A stretch of DNA of 64,000 bases from Amaricoccus solimangrovi (GCF_006385685.1 NZ_VFRP01000022.1:1-64000), one strand, 5' to 3'; shown: positions 8,345 through 18,390, counted from the first letter of the stretch. Notes: generated by a model from the letters alone, not told the origin. Translations and numbers: made by a program.

Positions 8345-9570
8345 CCCCCGCGATGCCCCGCGTCAGCGTGCTCCTGCCCGTCTACCAGGCGGCCGAGGTG
8401 GTCGGGCAGGCGATCGACACGATCCTCGGCCAGACCGCGCCACCCTTCGAGATCGTCGTCGCCGACGACGGCTCGACCGACGGGACCGGGGAGCGCGTGG
8501 CGGAACTCGGCCCGCGCTGCGAGGGCCAGGGCGTCCGGCTCGCCCTCGCGCGCTTTCCCGAGAACCGCGGCCGGGGCGCTTCGCGCAACCTCGCGGTGGC
8601 CCGTGCCGGAGGAGAACTCGTCGCCTGGTACGACGCCGACGACCTCTGGACCCCGGAAAAGCTCGCCCGGCAGGTCGAGGCCTTCGCGCGGGCGCGCGCG
8701 GAGAACCCCGCCGGCCGGCTGCTTCTCACCTGCAACTATCTGCGTCACGAGAGCGCGCGCGACCCGGGCCAGATCCTGCGCCCGGGGCCCACGATCGCGC
8801 TCGACGACATCGCCGCGATCCACACGCGGCGGCACATCCAGCTGCAGACGATCCTCGGTCCCCGCGAGGTCTTCCTGCGCACCCCGTTCGACGAGACGCT
8901 GAACCGCGCCGAGGATTTCGACTTCGCGCTGCGCTTCGCTGCGCTCGGCGGCAAGGTGGTGAACCCCGATCCCGAGGGGCCGCCGCTCGTGCACTACTTC
9001 CGGGGCGCGGCCAATTTCGGCAAGGAGGGGCGCGCCAGCAACCGGCGCCTCGTCCGGAAGAACGCGGCGATCTTCCGCGCGGCCCATGTCGACGCGCGCG
9101 CCTTTCTCGCCCACAAGCTCGGGATCGGCCTCGCCCGGCAGGATGCGCCTACCGATGACTCCCGTCCGATGCCGCCGGGGCCGGTCTTCGCCCAGGGCGC
9201 CGGGGACGGGTTCGACGCGGCCCGGCCCGGGCTCGAACGCCTCGCCGACGGGGCGCTCCGGATCGCGCTCGGGCCCGGCGCGGCGGTCGAGTATCTTGTC
9301 TCCGGCCCCGAGGGCGAGATCGCGCGCGCCCGGATCGAGGGGCTTCATCCCGTCCCGCAGCCGATGCTCCGGGACTGGTTCATGGCGGGCGGACGGCGGC
9401 TCGTGATCCGCTCCGTCGCGGGCGCGTGGTTCCCGGCCGAGCGGCTCCTGATCGCCCGCGCCGCCTCGGGGCTGATCTCGGTCTCCTCGGGCGCGCGGCC
9501 GCCCGGGACCCCCGACGCGGCCGTCACCGCCGGGGCCGACCGCCCGCGAGCAGACGAAGCATCTCCGTGA
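8341..9570 (+). CDS. Family 2 glycosyltransferase with extra C-terminal domain
   Basis: 409 aa. The GT2 domain spans about residues 5-250: RVSVLLPVYQAAEVVGQAID, DDGSTDGTG and a metal site in WYDADDLWTPEKL. A further 150 residues from about 275 (starting near PGPVFAQGAGDGFDAARPGL) resemble no family I recognise and may bind carbohydrate. The start ATG overlaps the methyltransferase stop. The 3' end overlaps the convergent glycosyltransferase gene by 47 bases. Confidence 0.85.
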   Translation: MTPAMPRVSVLLPVYQAAEVVGQAIDTILGQTAPPFEIVVADDGSTDGTGERVAELGPRCEGQGVRLALARFPENRGRGASRNLAVARAGGELVAWYDADDLWTPEKLARQVEAFARARAENPAGRLLLTCNYLRHESARDPGQILRPGPTIALDDIAAIHTRRHIQLQTILGPREVFLRTPFDETLNRAEDFDFALRFAALGGKVVNPDPEGPPLVHYFRGAANFGKEGRASNRRLVRKNAAIFRAAHVDARAFLAHKLGIGLARQDAPTDDSRPMPPGPVFAQGAGDGFDAARPGLERLADGALRIALGPGAAVEYLVSGPEGEIARARIEGLHPVPQPMLRDWFMAGGRRLVIRSVAGAWFPAERLLIARAASGLISVSSGARPPGTPDAAVTAGADRPRADEASP

Positions 9571-10384
9571 GATCCACTCCCCAGAGCCGGAACCTGATCC
9601 CGACCGCGACGGCGCGCCAGCGCCAGGGCGCGGGCGCGGCGAGATAGGCGCGGGTGTCGCCCAGGGGCGGCAGCAGCGTGCGGAAGGTCCAGGCGATCCG
9701 GCGGGGCAGGGGGCCGGCGCCGATCTGCCCGCCCTTGATCCGCCGCTCCTTCGCCGCGAGCTCGGCCCAGTCGGCGCGCGCCGGATGCCGGGTGAGCGCC
9801 CCGGCGACGAGACGGAGCGGATGCCCCGCCGCGCCGGCGCGGCGGCAGAATTCCGCGTCCCCGCCCGAGAGGCGGCGCGGATCGAACCCGCCGAGCGCCT
9901 CGAAGACCGCGCGCGGCACGGCGAGATTGGCGGTGGCCGCGTAGCCGCGCGCGACATAGCGCGCCTGCGGGATGCCCCGGATCATGTCGTAGATCTCGCA
10001 GGGATTCGGCGGCTCGCCCCCGACCACCTCGACCGGCCCGGCGAGCAGGCTCCCGGGATCCACTCCGGCGGCGAGCGCGGCGAGCCAGCGGGGCGCGGGC
10101 CGGCAGTCGGCGTCGGTGAAGACGAGCCAGCGCCCCCTCGCCGCCGCCGCGCCGAGATTGCGCGCCGCGTAGGAGCCGGGCCGGGCGCAGGCGAGGATCC
10201 GGAGCGCGAGGCCGGGCGGGGCCTCCGGCCGGGGCGCCGCCGCCTCCGGCTCGTTGTCGACGAGGATGAGCTCGAACCCGGGCGCGTCCGCCTGCGCCGC
10301 GAGCGCCGCGAGAAGCCGGGGGAGATGCTCCCATTGCCGGTAGACCGGGACGACGACCGAGAAGGCCGGCGCGTCCGGCGGCAT
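9524..10384 (-). CDS. Family 2 glycosyltransferase
   Basis: 286 aa, GT-A fold. FSVVVPVYRQWEHLPRLLAA is followed by LILVDNEP and a clear metal-binding VFTDADCRPAP. GGFDPRRLSGGDAEFCRR is the usual acceptor-side acidic motif of GT2 enzymes, similar to those annotated as mycofactocin- or chitin-synthase-like. The ATG at 10384 is 11 bases beyond the stop of the upstream GT2-GT4 gene, so it is the last gene of that minus-strand run. It overlaps the convergent gene at its 3' end. Confidence 0.85.
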   Translation of the reverse strand: MPPDAPAFSVVVPVYRQWEHLPRLLAALAAQADAPGFELILVDNEPEAAAPRPEAPPGLALRILACARPGSYAARNLGAAAARGRWLVFTDADCRPAPRWLAALAAGVDPGSLLAGPVEVVGGEPPNPCEIYDMIRGIPQARYVARGYAATANLAVPRAVFEALGGFDPRRLSGGDAEFCRRAGAAGHPLRLVAGALTRHPARADWAELAAKERRIKGGQIGAGPLPRRIAWTFRTLLPPLGDTRAYLAAPAPWRWRAVAVGIRFRLWGVDLTEMLRLLAGGRPRR

Positions 10385-10394
10385 GATCTCCCCC

Positions 10395-12980
10395 TCAGCC
10401 GCCAAGCCCGGCCCCGAGTTCAGCCCCGGTCCCCAACTCGGCCTCGGCGAGTTCGGCGGCGCGGGCGGGCGCCTCGGCGGCGAGCGCGGCGAGCCGGTCC
10501 GGGAAGAGCCGCGCGTCGCAGGTCTCGCGCGCGAAGGCGCGCCCGGCCTCGGCCCGCGCCAGCCAGGCCGCCTCGTCGGCCCAGAGCCGTTCGACGAGGG
10601 GCCAGACCTCCTCGGGCGCGGCGTAGAGCGCGGCCGGCCCGAAGGTCGGCTCGAATTCCGGCGGCAGGATCGCCGGCACGCCCGCGGCCATCGCCTCGAG
10701 CGCCGCGCGGCCGAATTCCTCAATGTAGCGCGGATCGGGATAGTGGAGGAAGAAATCGAGATCGGCGAGGAAGCCCGGCACGTCGCCGCCGAAGGCCTGG
10801 ACGCGCCAGTTCCCGGGCCAGGATCCGAGCCGCGCCCGCGCCGCCCGCGCGCCGCCGAGAAAGCGCGTCTCGCAGGCGCGCCCGGCGCAATAGGCGGCGC
10901 GGATCTCCGCCGCCGTCCGCGGCCATTTCAGCGCGTGGTCGCGCCCCTGCCGGCCGAGCACCGGCCGCGCCCGCTCCCGGCCGCGCCAGGCCGGGGGACG
11001 CGCGCCCCAGGCCTCGAGGTCGATCAGCGGCGTCCAGGTCGCGGGAGCGGGCCGGGGGTAACGCGGATCCCCGGCCATCAGCGCCCGGACCCGGCCCGAG
11101 ATCGGCAGCCAGTGCCCTTCCGATCCGAGCAGCCGGCCGAGATTGGTCCGGACCCGGCCCGGATCATAGGCGATCTCGCTCCGGTCGAGGTCGCGCTCGG
11201 CCATCTGGTTCACCACGACGGCGAGCGCGTCGTGGTCGATCTCGGGGAAGCGGTCCATCGCATGTTCGAGGAGCGGCGGATGGGTGAGGATCACCGTCGC
11301 CGCGCGAAGCCGCTCGCCCGGGGCGACGATCCGGACGCCGGAGGCGCGCGCGAGGTCGCGGATCGCGCCCGAGAGCGGCCGGGTCACGTCGAGATCGTAG
11401 CGGCGGTAGTGCAGGATCCCCATCGCGAGCCCCGCCGCCCGGCCCGCCGCGAGCATGGCGAGCGCCGAGCCCGTCGTGCCGCCCTTGAGGTTGAAATCGC
11501 CGATCAGCAGCGCGTCGAGCGGCGCGCCCGCGCCCCGGTCGGGACGCAGCGCGGGCGGGGCGGGAAAGCGGGCCACGCCGAGTTCCGCGAGCGCCTCGCG
11601 CCCCTCGCCCCGGCGCAGGCCCGCGTGCCAGTGCTCGGCCGCCTCGCGGTATTCCCGCCGTCCGCCGTGGTGGATCGAGAGCACATGCGTCGCCTCCGAC
11701 CCGGTCAGCGAGGCGGGGCCGAGCCGGCCGAGGGAGAGCGGGCAGGCGGGTTTCAGGATCTCCGCCCGCCAGGCCTCGCGCGGGCGCCCGGCGAGCGCCT
11801 CGATCCGCCAGATGAGTTCGGTATCGCCCGAGACGCGGATGTGGTCCCAGCCGCCGGCGGCGATCAGCGCCTCGCGCCGGATCATGTGCGACGAGAGGTT
11901 GGGCGAGACGAGGCTCCGGCTCGCCTGGGCGGTGCCGGTGAACATCAGGTCGGGCAGGGCGCGGGTCCAGGCGGTGAGATTGTGCGGCGGCCCCTCGCGC
12001 AGCAGATGCTCGGCCTGGAGCCGGATCTTCTCGGGATGCGACCAGTCGTCGGCGTCGTGCACGGTGACGATCTCGCCCCGCGCCTCGGAAAGCGCGCGGT
12101 TGCGCGCGGCGTAGGATCCGCCGTTCGTCCCGAGCCGGATCAGCCGGAAACGCGGGTCGCGCGCGGCGAAGGCGCGGGCCACCTCCGCCGTCGCATCCGG
12201 GCTCGCGTCGTCGACGACGAGCACCTCGATCTCGCGCCAGCTCTGCGCGGCGAGCGCGGCGAGCGCGGTCGGCAGCGTCTCCGCCGCCCGGTACGCGGGC
12301 AGGATCACGCTGACGAGCGGCCCGCCGGTGACGGGCGCGGGCGGTTTCGCCGCGACGAGATTGTCGATCGAGAGCGGCGCGTCGGGATCGCGGAGCGCGA
12401 GTTCCGCGAGGCCCATCCGCGCGAAGATCGCGTTGAGATGCGCGAGCGCCGCCGCCTCGTCGCGGCTCCGCGTCCAGGCGGTGCCCATTGCGGTGGCGCT
12501 GTGGCTCGCCGCGCGCATGAGCTCGATCGAGGGGTCGAAACCGCCGTGCCGGAGCGCGAGCAGCGCGCGCGCCTCCGCGCCGCGCCCGAGCAGGCAGAGG
12601 ATCTTCGCCTCCTGCAGGAACTGCCGCTTGTGCCGCCGCGCGCCCCGGTCGGCCGAGCGCATGAAGACGATGTTGCCGAGGGCGGAGCCGAACTCGCCCC
12701 GCGTCGCCTGGAAGCGCGCGAGGATCCAGGCCGCCTGCGCCGCCTCGCGCGGATGGGCGGCGAAGGAGAGGCGCAGCGCGTCGAGCTCGGCCGCGGCCGA
12801 GGCGGAGAACCCGCCCCAGAGCTTGTCCTCGAGCGCGCGCGCATCGCCGCCGCCGCCCCGGGCGCGGCGCCATTCCGGCAGCAGCCGGTCGCGGAAGGCC
12901 GTCCGCCAGTGCTCCGGGATCAGCCGGCGGAGGGCGGGCGGCAGGGCGAGATAGGCGCTCTCAAGCCGGTCGCTGATCAT
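10395..12980 (-). CDS. GT2-GT4 fusion glycosyltransferase
   Basis: 861 aa. Residues about 1-215 are an Ala/Arg-rich helical region, possibly solenoid. A GT2 domain occupies about 220-470 (LVSVILPAYRAAETLPTALA, VVDDASPDATAEVA, VHDADDWSHPEK). A GT4-like domain fills the rest, with DFFLHYPDPRYIEEFGRAAL leading into the family E-x7-E nucleotide-binding region and a GVPAILPPEFEPTFG loop. A single chain could thus add two sugars in sequence. It is a clear paralogue of the 890-aa gene two positions upstream. The start overlaps the sulfotransferase gene by 20 bases. Confidence 0.86.
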   Translation of the reverse strand: MISDRLESAYLALPPALRRLIPEHWRTAFRDRLLPEWRRARGGGGDARALEDKLWGGFSASAAAELDALRLSFAAHPREAAQAAWILARFQATRGEFGSALGNIVFMRSADRGARRHKRQFLQEAKILCLLGRGAEARALLALRHGGFDPSIELMRAASHSATAMGTAWTRSRDEAAALAHLNAIFARMGLAELALRDPDAPLSIDNLVAAKPPAPVTGGPLVSVILPAYRAAETLPTALAALAAQSWREIEVLVVDDASPDATAEVARAFAARDPRFRLIRLGTNGGSYAARNRALSEARGEIVTVHDADDWSHPEKIRLQAEHLLREGPPHNLTAWTRALPDLMFTGTAQASRSLVSPNLSSHMIRREALIAAGGWDHIRVSGDTELIWRIEALAGRPREAWRAEILKPACPLSLGRLGPASLTGSEATHVLSIHHGGRREYREAAEHWHAGLRRGEGREALAELGVARFPAPPALRPDRGAGAPLDALLIGDFNLKGGTTGSALAMLAAGRAAGLAMGILHYRRYDLDVTRPLSGAIRDLARASGVRIVAPGERLRAATVILTHPPLLEHAMDRFPEIDHDALAVVVNQMAERDLDRSEIAYDPGRVRTNLGRLLGSEGHWLPISGRVRALMAGDPRYPRPAPATWTPLIDLEAWGARPPAWRGRERARPVLGRQGRDHALKWPRTAAEIRAAYCAGRACETRFLGGARAARARLGSWPGNWRVQAFGGDVPGFLADLDFFLHYPDPRYIEEFGRAALEAMAAGVPAILPPEFEPTFGPAALYAAPEEVWPLVERLWADEAAWLARAEAGRAFARETCDARLFPDRLAALAAEAPARAAELAEAELGTGAELGAGLGG

Positions 12981-14529
12981 CGGCGCCGGCGGGCTCGGGG
13001 ATCCCCTCGTCGCGCGGCGCGGCGGCGACGGCCGGAGCGGCGGCGCTTCGCGCGCGCGGCGGCCGGAGCGAGAAGGTCTCGCCGGGAACGTTGTGGTAAT
13101 AGGCGATCATCCGGCGGCTCTCCGGCCCGCCCCGCAGCGGTTCCTGCGCGATCACCCGGTGATCGGGCGCGCGGCCGAACCAGCCGTCGAGCTTCGCCTC
13201 GTCGACCGGATCGTGCCCATGCGCGTCATTCGGGTCTCCGGGCCAGAGATAGCGCACCGAGACCAGCACCCGGTCGGAGACCGCGAGCAGGCGTTTCGCG
13301 AAGGCCTCCGCGTCGGGCACATGGTCGAGCACCTGGAGGCAGGTGACGAAATCGTAGCGCCGGCCGGGATCGAAGGTCAGGAAATCCGCCTCGATGCCCC
13401 GGACCGCCTCCGAGGAATAGGGCTCGCGGAGGTCGAGCGAGACGCGTTCCGGGATCCACTTGAATTCCTCGACGAGGCCCGTGCCGTGGGAACCGACGTC
13501 GAGCAGGCTCCGCGAGCCGGCGGCGAAGCGGCCGACCATCGCCCGGACGCAGTCGTAGCAGACCATCTTCCGCCGGCCGCTCCAGTAGCTTCGCGACTTC
13601 CCGGTCTTTCCCGTCTTGTCCCGGTTCTTCGGGGGGCTGGCCTTCTCCGCCCCGGGCGAGGGGGGCGCCGCCCGGACCGCCGGGGGGACGGGCGGCGGAA
13701 GGACGGGCGCAGGGGAGGGCGCGGCGGCGGGATCGAAACCCCAGCGCGCGACGTCGAATCCGTAGGTCCGTGCGAGCCGCGCCATGTCGGGGGCGAGTTC
13801 GGCGCGATAGCGCGCGCGTTCCTCCGCGCTCAGCCGGAAGGTCTCGCTGTCATTGACCGCCTTGCGCGTGTTCGAGGCCGGACGCTCGGCGAAGGTGAAG
13901 GTGGGGTCGATCCCGAGGAAATCCACCACGCGCGCGAGCAGGGTCATCGGGTCGCGCCGGAGCTCGTCGAAATCGAGCAGCAGCACCTCCGGATCGCCGA
14001 GCGGCTCCCGGAAGGCGTCGAGCTGATAGGCGTAGCGCGAGGTCGAGATCGTGGCCTCGAGATTGTCGGCGTAGTTCTCCCGGGTGATCCGCCCCTTGGC
14101 GATGTTGTGCGCGATCTGCGACTCGATCCGGTCGACCGGATCGCGCATGATGTAGATGTACTTGAAGTTCGCGGGAAATTCCCCGATCCACTTCGTGACG
14201 TTCCGGTAGCGCGGCTGCTTGGTGTAATCGACCGAGGCCTCGATCGCGTAGCGGTGCCGGCGGGGATCGAAATCCGGCCAGAGCCGGTAGTAGCGCCGGG
14301 GCAGCTTCCGCCGCCGGTCCGAGGCGAAGAAGCTCGGCTCCTTGCGGACGCAGGCGGCGATCTCGGGATGGGTGACGAGATAGTCGTAGAGGGTCGTCGT
14401 GCCCGATTTCATCGCGCCGAGGATCAGCGCGAAATTCCCGATCGCGGGCGCGCCGGCCGCGGCCTTTCCCGTCCCGCGCCGCGCCTTCTTCCTTCCCGCC
14501 GCCGGTCCGGCCCCCATCTCGTCCTTCAT
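12961..14529 (-). CDS. Sulfotransferase-methyltransferase fusion protein
   Basis: About 522 aa. The N-terminal half is a PAPS-dependent sulfotransferase: 5'-phosphosulfate loop LGAMKSGTTTLYDYL and 3'-phosphate motif YIMRDPVDRIESQ. A Pro/Ala-rich linker with lysines (about 280-315) joins it to a class I methyltransferase: RSLLDVGSHGTGLVEEF, VSLDLREP, YDFVTCLQVLDHVPDAEAF. It probably sulfates and perhaps O-methylates polysaccharide sugars. The ATG at 14529, with GAGGTGA just upstream, is preferred to a GTG two codons earlier. It starts two bases after the stop of the upstream glycosyltransferase, so it is in one operon. Confidence 0.85.
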   Translation of the reverse strand: MKDEMGAGPAAGRKKARRGTGKAAAGAPAIGNFALILGAMKSGTTTLYDYLVTHPEIAACVRKEPSFFASDRRRKLPRRYYRLWPDFDPRRHRYAIEASVDYTKQPRYRNVTKWIGEFPANFKYIYIMRDPVDRIESQIAHNIAKGRITRENYADNLEATISTSRYAYQLDAFREPLGDPEVLLLDFDELRRDPMTLLARVVDFLGIDPTFTFAERPASNTRKAVNDSETFRLSAEERARYRAELAPDMARLARTYGFDVARWGFDPAAAPSPAPVLPPPVPPAVRAAPPSPGAEKASPPKNRDKTGKTGKSRSYWSGRRKMVCYDCVRAMVGRFAAGSRSLLDVGSHGTGLVEEFKWIPERVSLDLREPYSSEAVRGIEADFLTFDPGRRYDFVTCLQVLDHVPDAEAFAKRLLAVSDRVLVSVRYLWPGDPNDAHGHDPVDEAKLDGWFGRAPDHRVIAQEPLRGGPESRRMIAYYHNVPGETFSLRPPRARSAAAPAVAAAPRDEGIPEPAGADDQRPA

Positions 14530-14531
14530 GC

Positions 14532-17204
14532 TCACCTCAACGCCGCCGCCGTTTCCCGCGGGGTCTCCGTTTCTCGCCCGAGCGTGGCCGCGAGCCGCGC
14601 CGGGAACCTTTCCCAGTCACTATGCGCGTGCACGAAGGCCTGGCCCCGCGCCGCCTGCGCGAGATAGGCCGCCTCGTCGGCCCAGAGCGCGGCGACCCTG
14701 GCCCAGACCTCGCCGGGCTCGGCATAGACCGCGGCCTCGCCGAAGGTCTCGCGGAAGACCGGCGGCAGCACCGCCGGCAGGCCGCGGGCGAGCGCCTCGA
14801 GCACGGCGCGGCCGAATTCCTCGATATAGGTCTCGTGCGGGTAATGCAGGAAGAAGTCGAGCCGGTCGAGGAAGGCGTGGCTGTCCATCGTGTCGAAGGG
14901 ATGCACCACCCAGTTCGACGGGAAGGCGCCGATCACGTCCCGCGCCCGGTTCGCGCCGCCCATCAGCTCGATCACGCAGGGTTTCCCGGCGCAATAGGCG
15001 GCGCGCAGCGCCTCCGGATCGCTCGGCCATTTCGTGTAGGCGTCGCGCGCGTGGCGCCCGAGCACCGGAAGCGCGCCGCCGGCGCCACGCCAGCGCGGGG
15101 GCTTGTCGCACCAGGCCCCGGTCTCGATCAGCGGGATCCAGATCTCGTCCGAGGGCGCGGGATAGCGCGGATCGGCCCGCATCAGCCGCGCGACCAGGCC
15201 CGAGATCGGCGCCCAGATCCCCTCGGTGCCGAAGAGCCCGGCGAGCGTCGCGCGGAGTTCCGCGGGATCGTATTGCGGGTCGCCGCCGTCGAGCAGCCGC
15301 GCGGCCATCTGGTTCACCACGACGATCACCTCGTCGCAGCTGATCGCGGGCAGGGGATCGGGCACGTCCGCGAGGATCACCGGATAGCCGAAGACGAGCG
15401 TTCGCGCCCGCGCCGTCTCGCCCGCCGAGACGACCGTGACCCCGCCCGCCTGGACGAGGTCGCGCAGCCGCGGGTCGAGCGGCTTTGCCATGTCGAGGTC
15501 GTAGCGGCGCCAGTGGAAGACGCCGACGCGCATCCCGGCCGCGACGGCGGCCCGGATCGTGTTGAAGGTCGAGACGAAGGAGCCGCCCTTCATCGCGAAG
15601 TCGGTGACGACGAGCAGGTCGAATTCCCGCGTCTCGCCGGGCCGGCCGAGCACGGCGGGCGGCGCGGGGAAGGGGCGGGGGGTCTCCGGCCCGGCGGCGG
15701 GATCCATCCGGAGCGCCGCGGGATCGGCGCCCGCGCCCCAGCGCGCGCGGCGCCAGTGGTCGGAGGCCTCGGCGTATTCGCGCCGCGCGCCATAGAGCAT
15801 GGTCCGGACGTGGGTCGCGGACTGGCGCGTCAGCGAGGTCCCGGCATGGAGCGCGAAGGCGAGCGGCACCCCCTTCATCGCCTGGGGCGAGAGGCCGGGA
15901 TCGCCCGCGATCGTCTGGATCCGGCGCAGGATCTCGGTATCGCCGCCGACCCGGACCACGTCCCAGCCGCCGAGTTGCTCCATCAGCGGCCGCGGGATCA
16001 GGATCGAGGACATGCTCTTGCCGGCGAAGCGCGACCAGGCGCGGAAGAGCCAGCCGAAGCCGAGCTCGGGGGTGGCGCGTACCCAGTCCGAGAAGCAGAC
16101 CGGCGCCTCCGGGTGATCGCGCAGGTAACGCATCTGGAGCGCGATCTTCTCGGGGTGCGACCAGTCGTCGGCGTCGTGGGTGGTGATGAAATCCCCGGTC
16201 GCGGCGCGCCAGCCCCGGTTGCGCGCGGCGTAGCCGCCCCGGTTCGTCTCCTGGCGGATCACCGTGATCCGGGGGTCGCGCCGAGCGATCGCCTCGGCCA
16301 CCGCCGCCGTGCCGTCCGGGCTTGCGTCGTCGACGACGATGATCTCGAGATCGGGCCAGCTCTGCGCGAGGAGGCTCTCGAGCGCGAAGCCGATCGTGGT
16401 CTCGGCGCGGTGGGCCGGCATGATCACGCTGACCCGCGGCATCGGCGCCCCGCCCCACTCCTCGGGCGCGGCGGTCGCCGTGATGTTGCCGATCGCGAGG
16501 CCCCGGCCCGGGTCGCGGAGCGCGACCTCGGCGAGGCCCCGGGCGCGGTAGATCCGGTTCAGCCAGTCGAGCCTGATCGCATCGGTCCCGGGATCGGCGG
16601 GGGCGTCCGGAACGAGGAAGCTGTTCGCCATCGCGAGGCAGAGATCGGGATCGTCGGGCGCGCGCGCCAGCGCGGGCGCCAGCAGCGCGCGCGCCTCCGT
16701 CCCCGCGCCGGTCCGCCGCAGGCAGTCGCTCTCGAGCAGCAGCGCGCGCATGCCCCGCGCCTTGCCGGGATCGAGCTCGCGCAGCCGGGCGAGCCAGGAG
16801 CGCGCGCGGAGCACGTCGCCGCCGGCGGCGTGCCAGCGGGCGAGCGCCCAGGCGGCCTCGGCCCGCTTGCTCCTCGCGACGCCGGCGGCCGGCCGCGCGC
16901 CGCGCGGACCCGCGAGCGCCTCGAGCTCGGGGATCGCCCGGGCGGCGTAGCCCGACCAGAGCCTCTCCTCGAGCGCCAGCGGGCCGGAACCCCCCGAGCC
17001 GCGGGCGGAGGGGGCCACGTCTTCCTGGCCCGCCTCCTCTCCGATCTCCGCGAGGGGGGCGCGCGCCCGCCCGGAAGACCCGAGGCCGAGCCAGTCGCGC
17101 ACCTGGCCGCGCATGTCCCGCGGCAGCGCCGCGCGCCAGGGCTCGGGCAGGCTGAGATAGAAGCGCTGGATCGTCCGCGCCGGGACGCCTTGTCTTTTTG
17201 TCAT
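14532..17204 (-). CDS. GT2-GT4 fusion glycosyltransferase (paralogue)
   Basis: 890 aa with the same order as the 861-aa protein: N-terminal YLSLPEPWRAALPRDMRG (compare YLALPPALRRLIPEHW), helical region, GT2 domain (RVSVIMPAHRAETTIGFALE, VVDDASPDGTAAVAEA, THDADDWSHPEK) and GT4-like C-terminus (DFFLHYPHETYIEEFGRAVL, GLPAVLPPVFRETFGEAA). The two proteins share most motifs but differ throughout, so the duplication is old. Each probably adds a different disaccharide. It is the first gene of the minus-strand operon running to 9524. The 124 bases upstream to the epimerase stop could hold its promoter. Confidence 0.86.
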   Translation of the reverse strand: MTKRQGVPARTIQRFYLSLPEPWRAALPRDMRGQVRDWLGLGSSGRARAPLAEIGEEAGQEDVAPSARGSGGSGPLALEERLWSGYAARAIPELEALAGPRGARPAAGVARSKRAEAAWALARWHAAGGDVLRARSWLARLRELDPGKARGMRALLLESDCLRRTGAGTEARALLAPALARAPDDPDLCLAMANSFLVPDAPADPGTDAIRLDWLNRIYRARGLAEVALRDPGRGLAIGNITATAAPEEWGGAPMPRVSVIMPAHRAETTIGFALESLLAQSWPDLEIIVVDDASPDGTAAVAEAIARRDPRITVIRQETNRGGYAARNRGWRAATGDFITTHDADDWSHPEKIALQMRYLRDHPEAPVCFSDWVRATPELGFGWLFRAWSRFAGKSMSSILIPRPLMEQLGGWDVVRVGGDTEILRRIQTIAGDPGLSPQAMKGVPLAFALHAGTSLTRQSATHVRTMLYGARREYAEASDHWRRARWGAGADPAALRMDPAAGPETPRPFPAPPAVLGRPGETREFDLLVVTDFAMKGGSFVSTFNTIRAAVAAGMRVGVFHWRRYDLDMAKPLDPRLRDLVQAGGVTVVSAGETARARTLVFGYPVILADVPDPLPAISCDEVIVVVNQMAARLLDGGDPQYDPAELRATLAGLFGTEGIWAPISGLVARLMRADPRYPAPSDEIWIPLIETGAWCDKPPRWRGAGGALPVLGRHARDAYTKWPSDPEALRAAYCAGKPCVIELMGGANRARDVIGAFPSNWVVHPFDTMDSHAFLDRLDFFLHYPHETYIEEFGRAVLEALARGLPAVLPPVFRETFGEAAVYAEPGEVWARVAALWADEAAYLAQAARGQAFVHAHSDWERFPARLAATLGRETETPRETAAALR

Positions 17205-17328
17205 GCTCGACCTCGGGGCTCGGCCTCGGGCGTTTTCATCGGGCTCGCCTCGGAGAGGATCTACCAGTCCGGAGGCGGGTCGCGCCAGTGCGATGACACC
17301 GGGCCCCCGTTCCCTCGCGCGCGCGCCC

Positions 17329-18390
17329 CTAGCCGTAGAAGCTCCGGTACCAGTCGATGAACCGCGCCACCCCTTCCTCGACCGGCGTGCCGGGAGACCA
17401 GTCCACCGCCCGTTCGAGGCGCGAGGAATCGGCGAAGGTGTCGGGCACGTCGCCGGGCTGCAGCGGCAGGAACTCCTGGATCGCCGTCTTTCCCAGCGCC
17501 GCCTCGATCGCCGCGATGAAATCGGCGAGCTGGGTCGGGGCGTTGTTGCCGATGTTGTAGATCCGGAAGGGCGCGTTCGAGGTCGCGGGATCGGGATCCA
17601 TCGCGTTCCAGGCCGGATCCGGCGTCGCCGGCCGGTCGGAGGCGCGGATCACCCCCTCGACGATGTCGCCGACATAGGTGAAGTCGCGGCTGTGGTTGCC
17701 GTGGTTGAAGACCTTGATCGGCCTGCCTTCCGAGATCGCCTTCGCGAACAGCATCGGCGCCATGTCGGGCCGCCCCCACGGGCCGTAGACGGTGAAGAAC
17801 CTCAGCCCCGTCACCGGCAGGGCGTAGAGATGGGCGTAGGAATGCGCCATCAGCTCGTTCGCCCGCTTGGTCGCGGCGTAGAACTGCAGCGGATGGTCGA
17901 CGCCCTGATCCTCGGCGAAGGGCATCCTGCGGTTGCCGCCATAGACCGAGGAGGTCGAGGCGAAGGTCAGGTGCCTCACGCCGTGGTGGCGGCAGCCCTC
18001 GAGGATATGGGTGAAGCCGACGAGGTTGCTCTCGACATAGGCGAGCGGGTTCTCGAGGCTGTAGCGCACGCCCGCCTGGGCGGCGAGGTTGATCACCCGG
18101 TCGAAGGGCGCGCCCTCCGCGCCCTCGGCGAAGGCCGCCTCGACCGCGGCGCGGTCGGCGAGATCGGCGCGCAGGAAGCGCCAGGAAGATCCGCTCTCGC
18201 CCGCGATCCGGTCGAGCTCGGCGAGCCGGGCCTCCTTCAGCGCCGGGTCGTAATAGTCGTTGACCACGTCGAATCCCACGACCGCGTCGCCCCGGCGCAG
18301 CAGCTGGGCGGCGGTGTGGAAGCCGATGAACCCGGCCGCGCCGGTGACGAGGACCCGCTCCGGCCCTTCCCGCGTCGATTTCTCCGCCAT
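17329..18390 (-). CDS. UDP-glucuronate 4-epimerase
   Basis: A 353-aa extended short-chain epimerase. GAAGFIG is at about residues 17-23, STSSVYGGN and the catalytic [15 protein letters not shown] follow, then [19 protein letters not shown], the hallmark of the CapI/LpsL branch that turns UDP-glucuronate into UDP-galacturonate. The start ATG at 18390 is 14 bases after the stop of the UDP-glucose dehydrogenase gene, which makes its substrate. The pair therefore supplies uronic acids for an acidic polysaccharide. Confidence 0.9.
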   Translation of the reverse strand: MAEKSTREGPERVLVTGAAGFIGFHTAAQLLRRGDAVVGFDVVNDYYDPALKEARLAELDRIAGESGSSWRFLRADLADRAAVEAAFAEGAEGAPFDRVINLAAQAGVRYSLENPLAYVESNLVGFTHILEGCRHHGVRHLTFASTSSVYGGNRRMPFAEDQGVDHPLQFYAATKRANELMAHSYAHLYALPVTGLRFFTVYGPWGRPDMAPMLFAKAISEGRPIKVFNHGNHSRDFTYVGDIVEGVIRASDRPATPDPAWNAMDPDPATSNAPFRIYNIGNNAPTQLADFIAAIEAALGKTAIQEFLPLQPGDVPDTFADSSRLERAVDWSPGTPVEEGVARFIDWYRSFYG

